From Hyphomicrobiales bacterium (GTDB taxonomy: Bacteria; Pseudomonadota; Alphaproteobacteria; Rhizobiales; JAKIUO01), in the NCBI GenBank assembly GCA_027069645.1, contig JALXEI010000341.1, positions 1-35,064 of the forward strand: a DNA stretch of 35,064 bases, given 5' to 3'. Shown in pieces: positions 1 through 8,701 of the stretch; within the stretch, counting starts at the first letter, position 1; each line of letters starts with the position of its first letter. Position numbers and translations under genes: made by a program. Under the pieces are notes generated by a model, which worked only from the letters and a program-made list of their open reading frames with translations, ran no database searches and was not told the DNA's origin.

Positions 1-155
1 ATGCCACCCTTATTCGCGCCAGCTCGGATGTCCGTCGCAAAACCGAGGTCTTCCAGCCCGTCCCCGGTGCCCTTGGCAAGCTGACAAGAGGAATCAAAAA
101 CAGTTTTGACCCGCACCACATTCTCAACCCGGAACGCATGTATGCCGGAATGTAA
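1..155 (+). CDS. glcE: Glycolate oxidase FAD-binding subunit GlcE, C-terminal fragment
   Basis: The reading frame entering the window from the left ends at a TAA at 153-155. Its last 50 residues include VFQPVPGALGKLTRGIKNSF and end in DPHHILNPERMYAGM. The pattern of a late lysine/arginine-rich helix, then FDP-x-x-ILNPERM-Y, is the usual end of GlcE/GlcD-type FAD-linked oxidases. GlcE is the smaller flavin-domain subunit that works with GlcD and GlcF to oxidise glycolate to glyoxylate at the membrane. The next gene, 69 bp downstream on the same strand, is glcF, which supports glcE over other members of the oxidase family. Only the C-terminus is visible, so the subunit call rests mostly on this neighbour. 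Confidence 0.8.
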   Translation, partial: ATLIRASSDVRRKTEVFQPVPGALGKLTRGIKNSFDPHHILNPERMYAGM

Positions 156-224
156 CCCCAAAGGACGATCGACACCGGAACAGGCCGGTCACCGACAGAT
201 CAAACCGCAGGAAAGTCGCCGTTG

Positions 225-1598
225 ATGAAAACGCGTTATTCAAAGGAGCAACTGGAAGACCCGCTGATTGCCAGCTCCCAGGCCATACTGAAAAAATGTG
301 TCCATTGCGGATTGTGTACAGCAACCTGTTCCAGCTATGTCATTCTCGGGGATGAGCGTGCCTCGCCACGCGGGCGCATCTACCAGATCAACCGCATGCT
401 GGAAAAGGGCGAAAGGCCATCAGCAACAACGGTTGGCTTCCTCGATAATTGCCTCACCTGCCTGTCCTGCATGACAACCTGTCCGTCAGGGGTCGACTAT
501 GTTCACCTCATTGACATGGCTCGTGCCCGGATCAACAAAAATGCCCGGCGTCCCCTGTTCGCAAAACTGGCCCGTTCCGTGCTGGCCGCTGTTCTGCCCC
601 ATCCCGGTCGCCTGAAAACCGCCATGCGGCTGGGACGACTGGCACGTCCCTTTGCCACAAGCTTTAAACATCTCGGCCTGACCACCATTTCTGCCCTGCT
701 TGATGCCCTGCCGGCAAGATCGTCACGTGCAGCGCGCTATAAAATGCATACACCGGCCAAAGGCAAGAGAAGCAGAAGGGTCGCCCTGTTGCCGGGCTGC
801 ACAAATGATGTGTTGCGTCCTTCCATCAATGAAGCCATGATCGCCCTGCTGTCACGCATGGGCGTCGAGGTTATTGTTCCGGCGGGTGTGGGCTGTTGCG
901 GCGCCATCGAGCATCAGCTTGGTGATGAGGACAAGGCCATTCGCGCGGCGCGGCGCAATATTGATGTTCTCACAAGACTGCATGACGAACAACCCCTTGA
1001 CGGCATTTTGACGGCGGCTTCGGGATGCGGCTCAATGCTAAAGGACTATGCCCATCTGTTGCGCAATGACGAGGGATATGCGCAACGGGCCGGAGACATC
1101 GCGGCCCTCAGTCTTGATGTCACGGAAATCCTCCACGACATCCCTCTTACGGCACCGCGACAATGGAGTGATATCAAGGTGGCCTATCATGCCGACTGTG
1201 TGCTGGAACATGGCCAAAAGGTAACAGAGCAGCCTCGCACACTTTTGGCAAATGCCGGTTATACGGTTCTGGAAATCCCCGAAGGGCATCTGTGTTGCGG
1301 GTCCGCCGGAACCTACAATCTTCTGCAACCGGTTATTTCAACGGCATTGCGCACCCGCAAACTCGACAATATCGCCCGAACCGAACCCGATATCATCGCC
1401 ACCGGCAATATTGGTTGTATCAACCACCTCGCCCCTCACAGCGACAAACCGGTCATCCACACGATCGAACTGCTGAACTGGGCCTATGGCGGAGAATGCC
1501 CGCGCGAAATCAGGCATCTTGAAAATCATATCAACAGGATCTCGGGCGTTCTCGCCGACAGCCACATGGATGATCTCGAACCGGTCTCGCCTTCCTGA
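225..1598 (+). CDS. glcF: Glycolate oxidase iron-sulfur subunit GlcF
   Basis: A 457-residue protein with two [4Fe-4S] ferredoxin-type clusters near the N-terminus: CVHCGLCTATC at residues 25-35 and CLTCLSCMTTCPSG starting near residue 76. Two CCG domains follow, one with PGC...GVGCCGA in the middle and one with HADC...GHLCCGSAGTYN near the C-terminus. This is the GlcF/heterodisulfide-reductase-C architecture at its usual length. GlcF passes electrons from the GlcD/GlcE flavin towards the quinone pool. The ATG at 225 is chosen over the TTG directly before it; AGGAAAG lies a little upstream. The gene follows glcE in the same direction and is probably co-transcribed. The C-terminal tail after the second CCG domain looks somewhat longer than the domain needs. 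Confidence 0.93.
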   Translation: MKTRYSKEQLEDPLIASSQAILKKCVHCGLCTATCSSYVILGDERASPRGRIYQINRMLEKGERPSATTVGFLDNCLTCLSCMTTCPSGVDYVHLIDMARARINKNARRPLFAKLARSVLAAVLPHPGRLKTAMRLGRLARPFATSFKHLGLTTISALLDALPARSSRAARYKMHTPAKGKRSRRVALLPGCTNDVLRPSINEAMIALLSRMGVEVIVPAGVGCCGAIEHQLGDEDKAIRAARRNIDVLTRLHDEQPLDGILTAASGCGSMLKDYAHLLRNDEGYAQRAGDIAALSLDVTEILHDIPLTAPRQWSDIKVAYHADCVLEHGQKVTEQPRTLLANAGYTVLEIPEGHLCCGSAGTYNLLQPVISTALRTRKLDNIARTEPDIIATGNIGCINHLAPHSDKPVIHTIELLNWAYGGECPREIRHLENHINRISGVLADSHMDDLEPVSPS

Positions 1599-1616
1599 CG
1601 GGGAGCGGAGCCCGTC
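1597..1616 (+). terminator. Possible hairpin at the glcF stop
   Basis: GACGGG (1597-1602) and CCCGTC (1611-1616) can pair over an 8-nt loop. The stem starts within the glcF stop codon. There is no T-run after it, so it is at best a weak or Rho-assisted terminator. Confidence 0.25.
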
Positions 1617-1666
1617 ATGTCCCGGACGAATACCCGCCCGGTGAACATCGACAAACCTGATCGGAT

Positions 1667-4081
1667 TTACCGGCCATTGCTCGCCGGATTTCGCAGTTTC
1701 GTGGCCTTTTTCAACAGTTCAACCGGCGCGACATACCAGTCGCCCGAGCCGGGAATGCGCCCTGGCACGAAGAAATAGAATTGACGCCCGCTCGCTCCGG
1801 TTCGGCTTCCGCCTGCTTCCTTGCGGCGCGTTTGCAACCCGGCTGTCCGGCCAACGCTGGCAGTTACGCCACGATTCCGGCCGACGGAACGGTTTGTGCC
1901 TGTGTTCGGGGCCGCCTTCAACTTCTCGCCGCCGGGGCGAACCGTGGTATAGACCCAGCGGTTCTGTTCACGTACCCAGACCATCTGTCGCCTGCCACGA
2001 CCCTTGCTTTCCGCATGACTGCCAATTGCAGAACGGGCGGGGGCGGGACCTTCGGCAAGCCCCGATTTTTCCCTGACCGTTGGCCCCGCTCCAGGGCCGC
2101 TTTTTTGCCTGTCCTGTTTCTTTCCTGCCCCGGATTTCCCCGCTACAGATGTCGCAGCCGTTTTCTTGCGGGCAACGGTGACGCCTGCGGTTGCCGATAC
2201 GCCTGACGTGGCCGCGTCGCCAGCCGGTTGCCGGTCTGTCCTTTTTGTCGTCTTTGCTGCCTTTACTGCCTTTGTACCGGTATCCGTGGCCTTTGCCATT
2301 TGCCGCGTTTTGCGGGCGGGTGATTTTTTCGGTGTCACATAAACCCAGCGCCCGTTACACTGCACCCAGCCACCGGTAGCCGGCGCCTTGCCGGCCTGAC
2401 GGACGCGCGTCCCCGCGCCTGACGTTCCGGCCCTGTCTTTCGCCGCCGCGCGCGGAACATAGACCCAGCGACCATTGATTTTCGACCAGGCGCCGTTTTT
2501 CACTGTTTTCACCTTGCCGACCGCACGGGATTTCGGATGCACCGTATTGCCAGCCGGACGTTGCACCGACCCTTTTGCCGCACGGGCCGCAGCCTTTTTC
2601 CGGTCTGGCGTTTTTCCGACCGGTTTCATGACCTTTCGCACACGCGCATCCGGCGTCGTTTTTCCGGTCTTTGCGCCAGCTTTTGCGGTGACCTTTGCAT
2701 TTGTCCCCTGCCCCTGCTCCCTGACAACAGACTGTTTCTCCCCGTCAGTTTCTGTTGTGGATTTGGCCGCTGCGGCCTTTTTCTTTTTGATCTCTCCCGA
2801 AGCAGTCTTTTTCTTTTGGACCTTGCGGTCGGTCATGCCCTTGAGGGTGGAACTGTAGGTCCTCGATTTATCAAAAACATAGACCCAGTTGCGACCGCGA
2901 CCGACCCAGCCATCAGCATTTTCGGAATTGCGTATCATATCGCCAAGCCCGTAAATTCCGGGGGCAACGCCGCGCCTGTATGGCGCATAAACCCAGCGGC
3001 CGTCCGTGCGCCCGGTTTCCCCTCGCGCCGTCATTTGTGCTGCCGTTAAACCGGTTTGACCAAATGCCCTGGCAAGAGGTGAGTCCCTGTCGGGAACCCA
3101 GAAATAGGTCCCCTTGTGATCGGAAGCCGTTTGTTTCCGGTTTTTTTTCACGCGTTCCGTACCAACAGCCGCCGCCACCCGACCGCTGACCGTCTTTTTC
3201 TTCACGGTTTCCCTGCGCGCCTTCTTCACGGCAATCGCACCGGTCCTGTCCACATGTTGCTTCCCTGAAAGCGCGGGCTTCCCGGAAACAACAGCCTGCT
3301 TCTTCATCACAGGCTGTTTGGCAACCGGTTTGTGCAAGGGGAGCGATTTCGACCGGATCGAGGGTTTTTGTTCAACCGTTTTTTTGCTCTCTGCGGATTT
3401 TCCGGGCTTCAAACCTGTCGCGCCGGACCGGACATGGCCTGCGGCCACTCTGTTTTTCGAATGCTTTTCATTCCCGTCTTTCTTCGGCAACCTCAATCGC
3501 TCTTTTTCTTGCGCTGCGTTAATCCTGCCCACAGCAACAGGGCTGTCCGGTTGTCTTGCCGCGGGGGCTGTAACAATCCGCTTTCCTTGCGCGGCCTCGT
3601 CAGCAGATTTCTCGCTTTTGGCCATCCCTTCCGCCCGATGATTCTTCGATTTGACCGGAGCCGGTGTTGAAGTAACAACTTTGGTGGCTGGCTTTACGCC
3701 CTTTACCGCTGGCATTTTTTTTGCCGCTTGCGAAGCCCTGGCATCGCTCCCGGGTTTTGTCACAACGGGTGCCACCGGTGCGGCCTTCACCTGTTTTTCA
3801 TGCGAAGCGGAACCGTCCTTCGTCTCTCGGGCTGCTTTTTTGCCCTCCGGATGCGGTACGGCCTGCGGCGCAGTTGTGGTCTTTTTTTCGGTTTCACCGA
3901 AGGGGGACCAGAAATATTTGCCAAGGCCGGACAATCCCTTGCGGATATTTTCAATAAATTGCCCCGGATTGCCATGATCATTTTCTGCCGCCTGCGCCAC
4001 AGGGGCCGCCAGAGACAGAAAGAACAGGGTAAACAGAAGAATTCCTCGCCCGCGGGCTTTTGAACTGGCAAACATTTTCAT
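1667..4081 (-). CDS. Secreted, highly basic Lys/Ala-rich protein with repeated W-V-Y motifs, unknown function
   Basis: An 804-residue protein not assigned to a known family. Residues 1-32 form a clear Sec signal peptide (basic start, hydrophobic ILLFTLFFLSLAAPVAQA, AxA-like cleavage site). Most of the mature protein is low-complexity and rich in K, R, A, T and G, and looks disordered. Short aromatic islands recur: YFWVPDRDS (about 328), GRWVYAPYRRG (365), RNWVYVFDKS (401), INGRWVYVPR (541), CNGRWVYVTPKK (580), QNRWVYTTVRPG (710) and FYFFVPGR...DWYVAP (770-785). An early FWSPFGE near residue 57 may be related. The likely picture is an exported polycation with regularly placed small aromatic modules, perhaps binding an envelope polyanion; this is inference. 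A second ATG lies two codons in. Long alternative frames on the other strand here are a by-product of the composition. Confidence 0.75.
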   Translation of the reverse strand: MKMFASSKARGRGILLFTLFFLSLAAPVAQAAENDHGNPGQFIENIRKGLSGLGKYFWSPFGETEKKTTTAPQAVPHPEGKKAARETKDGSASHEKQVKAAPVAPVVTKPGSDARASQAAKKMPAVKGVKPATKVVTSTPAPVKSKNHRAEGMAKSEKSADEAAQGKRIVTAPAARQPDSPVAVGRINAAQEKERLRLPKKDGNEKHSKNRVAAGHVRSGATGLKPGKSAESKKTVEQKPSIRSKSLPLHKPVAKQPVMKKQAVVSGKPALSGKQHVDRTGAIAVKKARRETVKKKTVSGRVAAAVGTERVKKNRKQTASDHKGTYFWVPDRDSPLARAFGQTGLTAAQMTARGETGRTDGRWVYAPYRRGVAPGIYGLGDMIRNSENADGWVGRGRNWVYVFDKSRTYSSTLKGMTDRKVQKKKTASGEIKKKKAAAAKSTTETDGEKQSVVREQGQGTNAKVTAKAGAKTGKTTPDARVRKVMKPVGKTPDRKKAAARAAKGSVQRPAGNTVHPKSRAVGKVKTVKNGAWSKINGRWVYVPRAAAKDRAGTSGAGTRVRQAGKAPATGGWVQCNGRWVYVTPKKSPARKTRQMAKATDTGTKAVKAAKTTKRTDRQPAGDAATSGVSATAGVTVARKKTAATSVAGKSGAGKKQDRQKSGPGAGPTVREKSGLAEGPAPARSAIGSHAESKGRGRRQMVWVREQNRWVYTTVRPGGEKLKAAPNTGTNRSVGRNRGVTASVGRTAGLQTRRKEAGGSRTGASGRQFYFFVPGRIPGSGDWYVAPVELLKKATKLRNPASNGR

Positions 4082-4348
4082 AACGCGTAAAACTCTCTCT
4101 TCCCTGAAGTCGCCTGCATGAAATTACAACAGAAAAACAGGTCCTTCACCCGGGAAACAACGCTGATATTCCTGCTGGTCAGAAGAAGTTTTACATGAAG
4201 CGGCAAAGCTTCCAAGAGTAAATTGACAAATTCCTTAAAACGGATCGGTTTAGCCGTCGATATGCCTCAGAGTCCGATTCAAAACTCCTCACTGATTTTA
4301 TTGGTCTTTTCCAGCCCATTATCGGCGCAAACCGGCTTGAAAGGGACG

Positions 4349-4870
4349 TCAAAGGCCCAGTGTTTGTCCGATAAAACCGGCAATCGACGCAATATCGTCG
4401 GGCCGAAAGACCGGGAGCGACGAACCGGGGTTTTTTTCATCCGTGGCAATCGCAACAATATCCTCCCGGTCATCGGCCAGCCTTTGCCGGGTTTGCTGAA
4501 AAGAACTGCGGACCTCGATTTTGGGAAAGGCCAGTTGTTTGTAGCCCTCCACCAGAACCAGATCGAAGCCTCTGAACTGCCCGAGAACATCATCGAAATC
4601 CGGCTCGGGTTCGGGTTGCAATTCGCTCACCATCGCCCAGCGATATTTTGAAATGATCGCCACCTGACGGGCGCCGGACTCACGCATGCGAAAGCTGTCG
4701 CGGCCCTCATGATCAATCTCGAAAGAATGGTGGGCATGCTTGATCGCGCCAACCCGCTTGCCCGCCCGCGAAAAATGCGAGATCAGACGGGTGGTGAGCA
4801 GGGTTTTGCCGGAATTTTTCCATCCGGTGATACCAAAAACCGGCACTTCGAATGATCTGAAATCACTCAT
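4349..4870 (-). CDS. mobB: Molybdopterin-guanine dinucleotide biosynthesis adaptor protein MobB
   Basis: A 173-residue P-loop GTPase-like protein. The N-terminus reads VFGITGWKNSGKTLLTTRLI, with Walker A GWKNSGKT. It is followed by the family signature GKRVGAIKHAHHSFEIDHEG and by RDSFRMRESGARQVAIIS. A later DLVLVEGYK motif corresponds to the MobB Walker B and VEGFK region. MobB assists MobA in attaching GMP to molybdopterin. Length and motifs match ordinary MobB. No mobA or other moa/moe gene is in the window, so this copy is isolated from its pathway. It ends about 270 bp before the gene for the repeat-rich secreted protein on the same strand. Confidence 0.93.
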   Translation of the reverse strand: MSDFRSFEVPVFGITGWKNSGKTLLTTRLISHFSRAGKRVGAIKHAHHSFEIDHEGRDSFRMRESGARQVAIISKYRWAMVSELQPEPEPDFDDVLGQFRGFDLVLVEGYKQLAFPKIEVRSSFQQTRQRLADDREDIVAIATDEKNPGSSLPVFRPDDIASIAGFIGQTLGL

Positions 4871-5167
4871 CCTGTTTCCCTTTCCTGTTCATCCGCAAAC
4901 GCGCTGTGCCCGACAGGACCTTCCTTGCGGCAATCTTCGAAAAAACCGGCCATTATCCCGCACAATCGTGCAATTTATAGCCTGCTATTGCAGATTTTCA
5001 CTATTTTATCCCGCCCCTGCGACACGATTACCCGCCATTCTACGTATTTCTCCCAATATATCGACGCCGCATGCAAGTATGTAATGAAGAGGCGGGGAAA
5101 GAGGTTAAACACCGGTCCGGCTCGTGCACTTCGCACCCTCCGGGTCATGAGGAAGGGACAGGCAGTT

Positions 5168-5917
5168 ATGGAAATTATCACTTCAATCAATGCGACGCAT
5201 CGACCGGCTCACCGTCCGTCGAAGTCAGGCCCCCAACTGACAGAGGTTCGCCAGTTCGGCGTTGATGGTCTGATGGCCAGCACAGCAAGCTGCGCGCAAA
5301 TGCGTGACATGGCCAGCAGCAAAAAGATTCACGCCGGAGAAACATTGTTCTGGGAAGACGATACGATCGAATATGCCTATTTCCTCACCGACGGCACAAT
5401 GAAAGCCTACAAACTGCTCCCCAACGGGCGCAGCCAGATTGTCCGCTTCATCACCGTTGGCGAAATCATTGCCGCGACCGGATTTGAAGCCCACACCTAT
5501 ACCGTTGAGGCACTGGGAGACTGCACGGTTCTGCAACTGCCGAAGAAAAGCTTTGACAAACTTCTGGCCAAAGACCCGATACTGATGAAGTCGGTAACCA
5601 ACAAGCTGGCGCTGGAATTGCAGCAGGTTCAAAAACAGAATTTGCTGCTCGGTCGCATGCCGGCGACGGAGCGGGTCTCGACTTTTCTGCTTGATATTGC
5701 CGAACGGCAAAACCCCGACAGGAGCGAAATCGAGTCGGGCTTCATCATTCGACTGCCGATGGCAAGGGCCGATATTGCCGACTATCTCGGCCTGACCATC
5801 GAGACGGTCAGCCGGGCCTTTTCCAAATTCCGCCGCGACGGCCTTATCGATCTGCCCCGTCCCAATCTTGTGCATTTGCAAGATCAGACCGGGTTGCAAA
5901 GACAGGGTGCCCTGTAG
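5168..5917 (+). CDS. Crp/Fnr-family transcriptional regulator, FixK-like
   Basis: About 249 residues from the ATG at 5168. The N-terminal half is a cyclic-nucleotide-binding-type beta barrel (AGETLFWEDDTIEYAYFLTD, GRSQIVRFITVGEIIAATGF). A long dimerisation helix follows (LALELQQVQKQNLLLGRMPA). The C-terminal helix-turn-helix is RADIADYLGLTIETVSRAFS then KFRRDGLI. The E-x-x-S-R recognition helix is the FNR/FixK type, which normally reads TTGAT-N4-ATCAA. The N-terminal cysteine cluster that holds the iron-sulfur centre of true FNR is missing; only two scattered cysteines are present. It is therefore probably not a direct oxygen sensor. AGGAAGGGA precedes the start; an in-frame ATG at 5147 is a possible alternative. 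I found no convincing FNR box in the neighbouring intergenic DNA. Confidence 0.88.
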   Translation: MEIITSINATHRPAHRPSKSGPQLTEVRQFGVDGLMASTASCAQMRDMASSKKIHAGETLFWEDDTIEYAYFLTDGTMKAYKLLPNGRSQIVRFITVGEIIAATGFEAHTYTVEALGDCTVLQLPKKSFDKLLAKDPILMKSVTNKLALELQQVQKQNLLLGRMPATERVSTFLLDIAERQNPDRSEIESGFIIRLPMARADIADYLGLTIETVSRAFSKFRRDGLIDLPRPNLVHLQDQTGLQRQGAL

Positions 5918-6232
5918 ACAGCACCCTTGACACAAGTAACAGCTTTCCGGTCTGTCAATGCGGCCGGATCAACGGGTCTGTTTGAACTTTTGAGGGTGAT
6001 CGTCAAATTGATGTCACCTTTAGCAGGTCAATATGGGGACAACAGTTCCTGCTCTGATTCATCTTTATAAAAATCATCTCCAGGGACTGTATTTTGCCCG
6101 ACGGGAAAAGGATAAAATGCCTGCCCGCCGGGTATCGGGGGTCCTGTCAGCCTTGCCTTGCAAATCGGGCTCCATCCAGGTAACTTGATTTTCGGGGTAA
6201 AGTAAGTGTAAAATCCCTGGCAGGAGATTTAA
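5918..6232. other. Intergenic region with an imperfect inverted repeat
   Basis: No gene is seen in this 315-bp stretch between the regulator and the CAP-domain gene. It holds an imperfect palindrome at 5995-6018 (GGTGA-TCG-TCAA-A-TTGA-TG-TCACC). It is followed by an AT-rich segment near 6060-6120 that could contain the promoter of the lipoprotein gene. I could not assign -35/-10 boxes with confidence. Confidence 0.4.
5995..6018. promoter_or_regulatory. Imperfect palindrome, possible operator
   Basis: Outer arms GGTGA and TCACC and inner arms TCAA and TTGA are arranged symmetrically, apart from a one-base difference in spacing. The outer arms resemble the GTGA...TCAC layout of CRP-type sites, but the spacing is wrong for a classical CRP or FNR box. 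It sits about 80 bp after the Crp/Fnr-family gene and 215 bp before the lipoprotein gene. Function is speculative. Confidence 0.25.
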
Positions 6233-6904
6233 ATGTTGCGTGTACTTCTTTCTTTCTTGCTGGTCGTCGGTGTGCCTGCCGTGCTGGGCGGTTGCGGAGG
6301 CCTCGGGCCCGCGGACAGTTCCCTTTCATATGCACCAAACGAAGGTGTGTTATCCTGGGGGGGCAAGAACCGGCCGCGGCGCTACACAGCCGAAGGTGCG
6401 AAAAGACAGCGCACGGCAAGACTGACCGACCGCGCGCCATTTGGTTCCTGGAGCAAGGCACCGAAAAATGCCTTCAAGGGGCGTGACTACAGCCGAACGA
6501 GGCTCAATCCCCGTACAGCGCTTGAAATGATTAACAGCTATCGTGCCAGCAAGGGTCTCAAGCCCTTAAAACTGAATCCGAAACTGGCACAGGCCGCCCG
6601 TATGCATGCCAAAGATCTTGCCAGTCATGACCGCATTTCCCATTATGGTTCGGACGGGTCGGACCCGCTGGTACGGGTACAACGTACCGGCTACCCCGTT
6701 CACCTTGCCGCCGAAAATGTCGGCACCGGCCAGGTTTCCCTTGCCGAGGTTTTCAAGGGCTGGCAGAAAAGCCCCGGGCACAATGAAAACCTGCTGCTAA
6801 AGGATGCCCGCGAAATGGGAATGGCGCTTGTTGTCGATCCCGACACGGAATACAAGACCTTCTGGACCCTTGTACTTGGCTCCAGGCGCGGCGCCTCCTC
6901 CTGA
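6233..6904 (+). CDS. CAP-domain (SCP/PR-1-like) lipoprotein
   Basis: A 223-residue protein. It opens with a lipoprotein signal peptide ending in the lipobox VLGGC (cysteine near residue 21), so it should be anchored in the envelope. After a basic linker of about 75 residues comes a CAP/SCP domain: ALEMINSYRASKGLKPLKLN, AARMHAKDLASHDRISHYGS, AAENVGTG, FKGWQKSPGHNENLLL, then MGMALVVDPDTEYKTFWTLV. The two histidines (HYG and GHNENLL) and the glutamate of AENV that form the usual CAP cavity are present. Bacterial single-domain CAP proteins of this kind have no agreed enzymatic role. GGAG lies 9 nt before the ATG at 6233. The gene appears to be transcribed alone. Confidence 0.88.
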   Translation: MLRVLLSFLLVVGVPAVLGGCGGLGPADSSLSYAPNEGVLSWGGKNRPRRYTAEGAKRQRTARLTDRAPFGSWSKAPKNAFKGRDYSRTRLNPRTALEMINSYRASKGLKPLKLNPKLAQAARMHAKDLASHDRISHYGSDGSDPLVRVQRTGYPVHLAAENVGTGQVSLAEVFKGWQKSPGHNENLLLKDAREMGMALVVDPDTEYKTFWTLVLGSRRGASS

Positions 6905-6945
6905 CCCGCTTCAGCTTTTGCTCCGGTCTTTTTCAGGTTTATGAC

Positions 6946-7173
6946 CTAACAGACCGAGGGGCGCTCGTAACCTTCATGTTGCAGGCGCGTTACCACCCGC
7001 ACCCAGGCCTCGGCCCGCACTTCATCCCCCAGCAGGGCCTGTTCATGAGCAAAAAAATCGGCAATCATGGCTGCATATGAGCCATGCTGCTGCTTGATCA
7101 CTTCAGCCATTCTCACAATGTCGGGTTCTGAAAAAAAAGGTGTTTTTGACGGTAGCGGCTTTGCACGGGCCAT
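6946..7173 (-). CDS. Small conserved-looking protein of unknown function
   Basis: A 75-residue protein starting MARAKPLPSKTPFF and ending EGYERPSVC. I do not recognise a family. It is predicted to be mostly helical (EPDIVRMAEVIKQQHGSYAA, MIADFFAHEQALLGDEVRAE), with no membrane segment. The ATG at 7173 is preferred over one 11 codons upstream because GGGAG lies at proper spacing just before it. It lies 135 bp after the gapR gene on the same strand and may share its transcript. It is probably a real gene, given the start signal and a composition typical of coding DNA. Confidence 0.6.
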   Translation of the reverse strand: MARAKPLPSKTPFFSEPDIVRMAEVIKQQHGSYAAMIADFFAHEQALLGDEVRAEAWVRVVTRLQHEGYERPSVC

Positions 7174-7308
7174 TTTGATACTCCCTGATCCGGTTGCCAT
7201 ATGCAAAGCAAGAACCGCACCAGGGAGAAAGTCAGCGTATATCCAAAGTTATGTCATACCAAACCACACAAAGTCTGATCTTTGTAATTTTGCCCGGTTT
7301 CTGTTCCC

Positions 7309-7572
7309 CTATTCGGAAGGGTCGGCCATGCCAAGCGCGTGCATATAGGTGGCGAGAACCGCTTCCTCTTCCATGCGCTCGTGGTCGTCTTTCTTGCGCA
7401 GGCGTATGATGGTGCGCAGCGCCTTGACATCAAAACCGTTGCCCTTGGCCTCGGCATAGATTTCCCTGATATCGGCGCTCAGATTGGCTTTTTCCTCTTC
7501 CAGATTTTCGATGCGTTCGATAATCGAGCGCAACTGGTCGGCTGTAGTGCCACCGGCAACAGATTCATTCAT
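7309..7572 (-). CDS. gapR: GapR-family (DUF2312) nucleoid-associated DNA-binding protein
   Basis: An 87-residue protein with the strongly conserved DUF2312 core: DQLRSIIERIENLEEEKANL, then IREIYAEAKGNGFDVKALRT and IIRLRKKDDHERMEEEAVLA. The first half is a coiled-coil helix and the second half carries the basic residues. In Caulobacter the family member GapR forms tetramers that clamp overtwisted DNA ahead of replication and transcription. The EAKGNGFDVK stretch is close to diagnostic. AGAGGAG lies 8 nt before the ATG. The family is essentially alphaproteobacterial, which is one of the best clues to the host here. Alphaproteobacterial genomes can carry more than one DUF2312 gene, so orthology with Caulobacter gapR is not proved. 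Confidence 0.9.
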   Translation of the reverse strand: MNESVAGGTTADQLRSIIERIENLEEEKANLSADIREIYAEAKGNGFDVKALRTIIRLRKKDDHERMEEEAVLATYMHALGMADPSE

Positions 7573-7700
7573 GTTTCACTCCTCTCCGGAATAAACGCGG
7601 CAGATATGCAAAACCGCAGAACCGCCGATTTTATACCAGGGAGAATAAGAGTGAACGGGGGAAATACAAGGCGGCTGGCCGGGTTATCCACCATGTTCGG

Positions 7701-8531
7701 TTATTTTCTGATGACGGCCAGTTCCGCCGCAATTTCCGGGTCGTCCATGATACGCCCGAGAATATCCGCCAGCCGTCCGGCCCATTGCCGCTGCCCTTCC
7801 TCATCGCGGATCTGGTCCTGACGAATTTCCACCAGCGCATGTGCAAGGCCGCGGCTGGTGCCGTGACGATACATGCAGTCCCCCTGCAAGCGACCGGAAT
7901 AAGGCTCGTTATCGCCGATATTGAAATCGGTTTCCTTGCGCAAACAGTTCAGCAGCGGTTTCACCAGCCTGTCGTCCCGATCCCACAATATGGCCGCTTC
8001 CCAGGGGCGCAAACAGCCGTGCCATTCCTGCGTAAAACTGTGTATTGAAACAATCGCCGGTGGATGATCGGCCGCGATACATTCATCAAGCAGATCTTCA
8101 ATGGCCTGATGATAGGGCTCATAGTAACGGTTGATGCGTCTTGCACGCTCCTCTTCCGATATACCGGCATTGCCGGGAATGATCGCCCCGTCCGACAATT
8201 GCATGATCAGCGTCGGATCATCGGTGGCCCGGTTGGGATCAACAAGCAGACGGGAAAAATTCGACAAAATGGCGGGAACACCAAGCTGGCGGCCTAACAG
8301 ACGGGTCACCGCCGCCGCCCCGATATCCCAGGCGATATGACGTTCAAATTCACATTCCGGCAATCCGAGAAAATCATATCCGGGCGGCAGATGATTGCTG
8401 GCATGATCACACACCAGTATCAGCCCCTTCTGAACGGAACCGGGCAGCCGCTCAAAGGGCGGAAAAGGCGCATCGTATGCTGACAAATCCGTTTTTTTCA
8501 TTTCTGTTTCTGCAAGGTGAAATTCGATCAT
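7701..8531 (-). CDS. N-formylglutamate amidohydrolase family protein
   Basis: About 276 residues from the ATG at 8531; an in-frame start at 8588 is also possible. Family motifs: LILVCDHASNHLPPGY near the N-terminus (metal-binding D and H), ERHIAWDIGAAAVTRLL, PAILSNFSRLLVDPNR, then IVSIHSFTQEWHG and DNEPYSGRL. The late segment GLAHALVEIRQDQI contains the conserved glutamate. These enzymes hydrolyse N-formylglutamate to glutamate and formate, or related N-acyl substrates. No histidine-degradation (hut) gene is nearby, so a role in histidine use is not supported by context. The start region lies head-to-head with the response-regulator gene, so the two share a promoter region. Confidence 0.87.
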   Translation of the reverse strand: MIEFHLAETEMKKTDLSAYDAPFPPFERLPGSVQKGLILVCDHASNHLPPGYDFLGLPECEFERHIAWDIGAAAVTRLLGRQLGVPAILSNFSRLLVDPNRATDDPTLIMQLSDGAIIPGNAGISEEERARRINRYYEPYHQAIEDLLDECIAADHPPAIVSIHSFTQEWHGCLRPWEAAILWDRDDRLVKPLLNCLRKETDFNIGDNEPYSGRLQGDCMYRHGTSRGLAHALVEIRQDQIRDEEGQRQWAGRLADILGRIMDDPEIAAELAVIRK

Positions 8532-8701
8532 GGCACAATATAGTGCAGGACCGTCGACGAATAAAGACCACTCTCCCCAAACCCGCACTTCTCACCATAT
8601 CACCAGTTAAAATAACAATATTCGATCTTTTCCATTTCGGTATGATAAACTTTGCCGGACACTTGTCCTCAAGACAGACACAAGGCAGGCAGGGAACCGC
8701 A

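Noticed and set aside
1781..4063. Several long plus-strand reading frames opposite the repeat-rich secreted protein gene
   Set aside because: They exist because the minus-strand gene is GC-rich and low in complexity. Their products have no start signals, domains or plausible composition.
4223..4651. A 142-residue plus-strand frame across the end of mobB
   Set aside because: It is antisense to the clearly recognised mobB gene and its product shows no protein-like pattern.
5168..5917. The Crp/Fnr-family gene as a true oxygen-sensing FNR
   Set aside because: The N-terminal cysteine cluster needed for the iron-sulfur centre is absent, so FixK-like is the better call.
7701..8531. The amidohydrolase gene as hutG of a histidine-use operon
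   Set aside because: The family is right, but no other hut gene is present and the gene stands alone.
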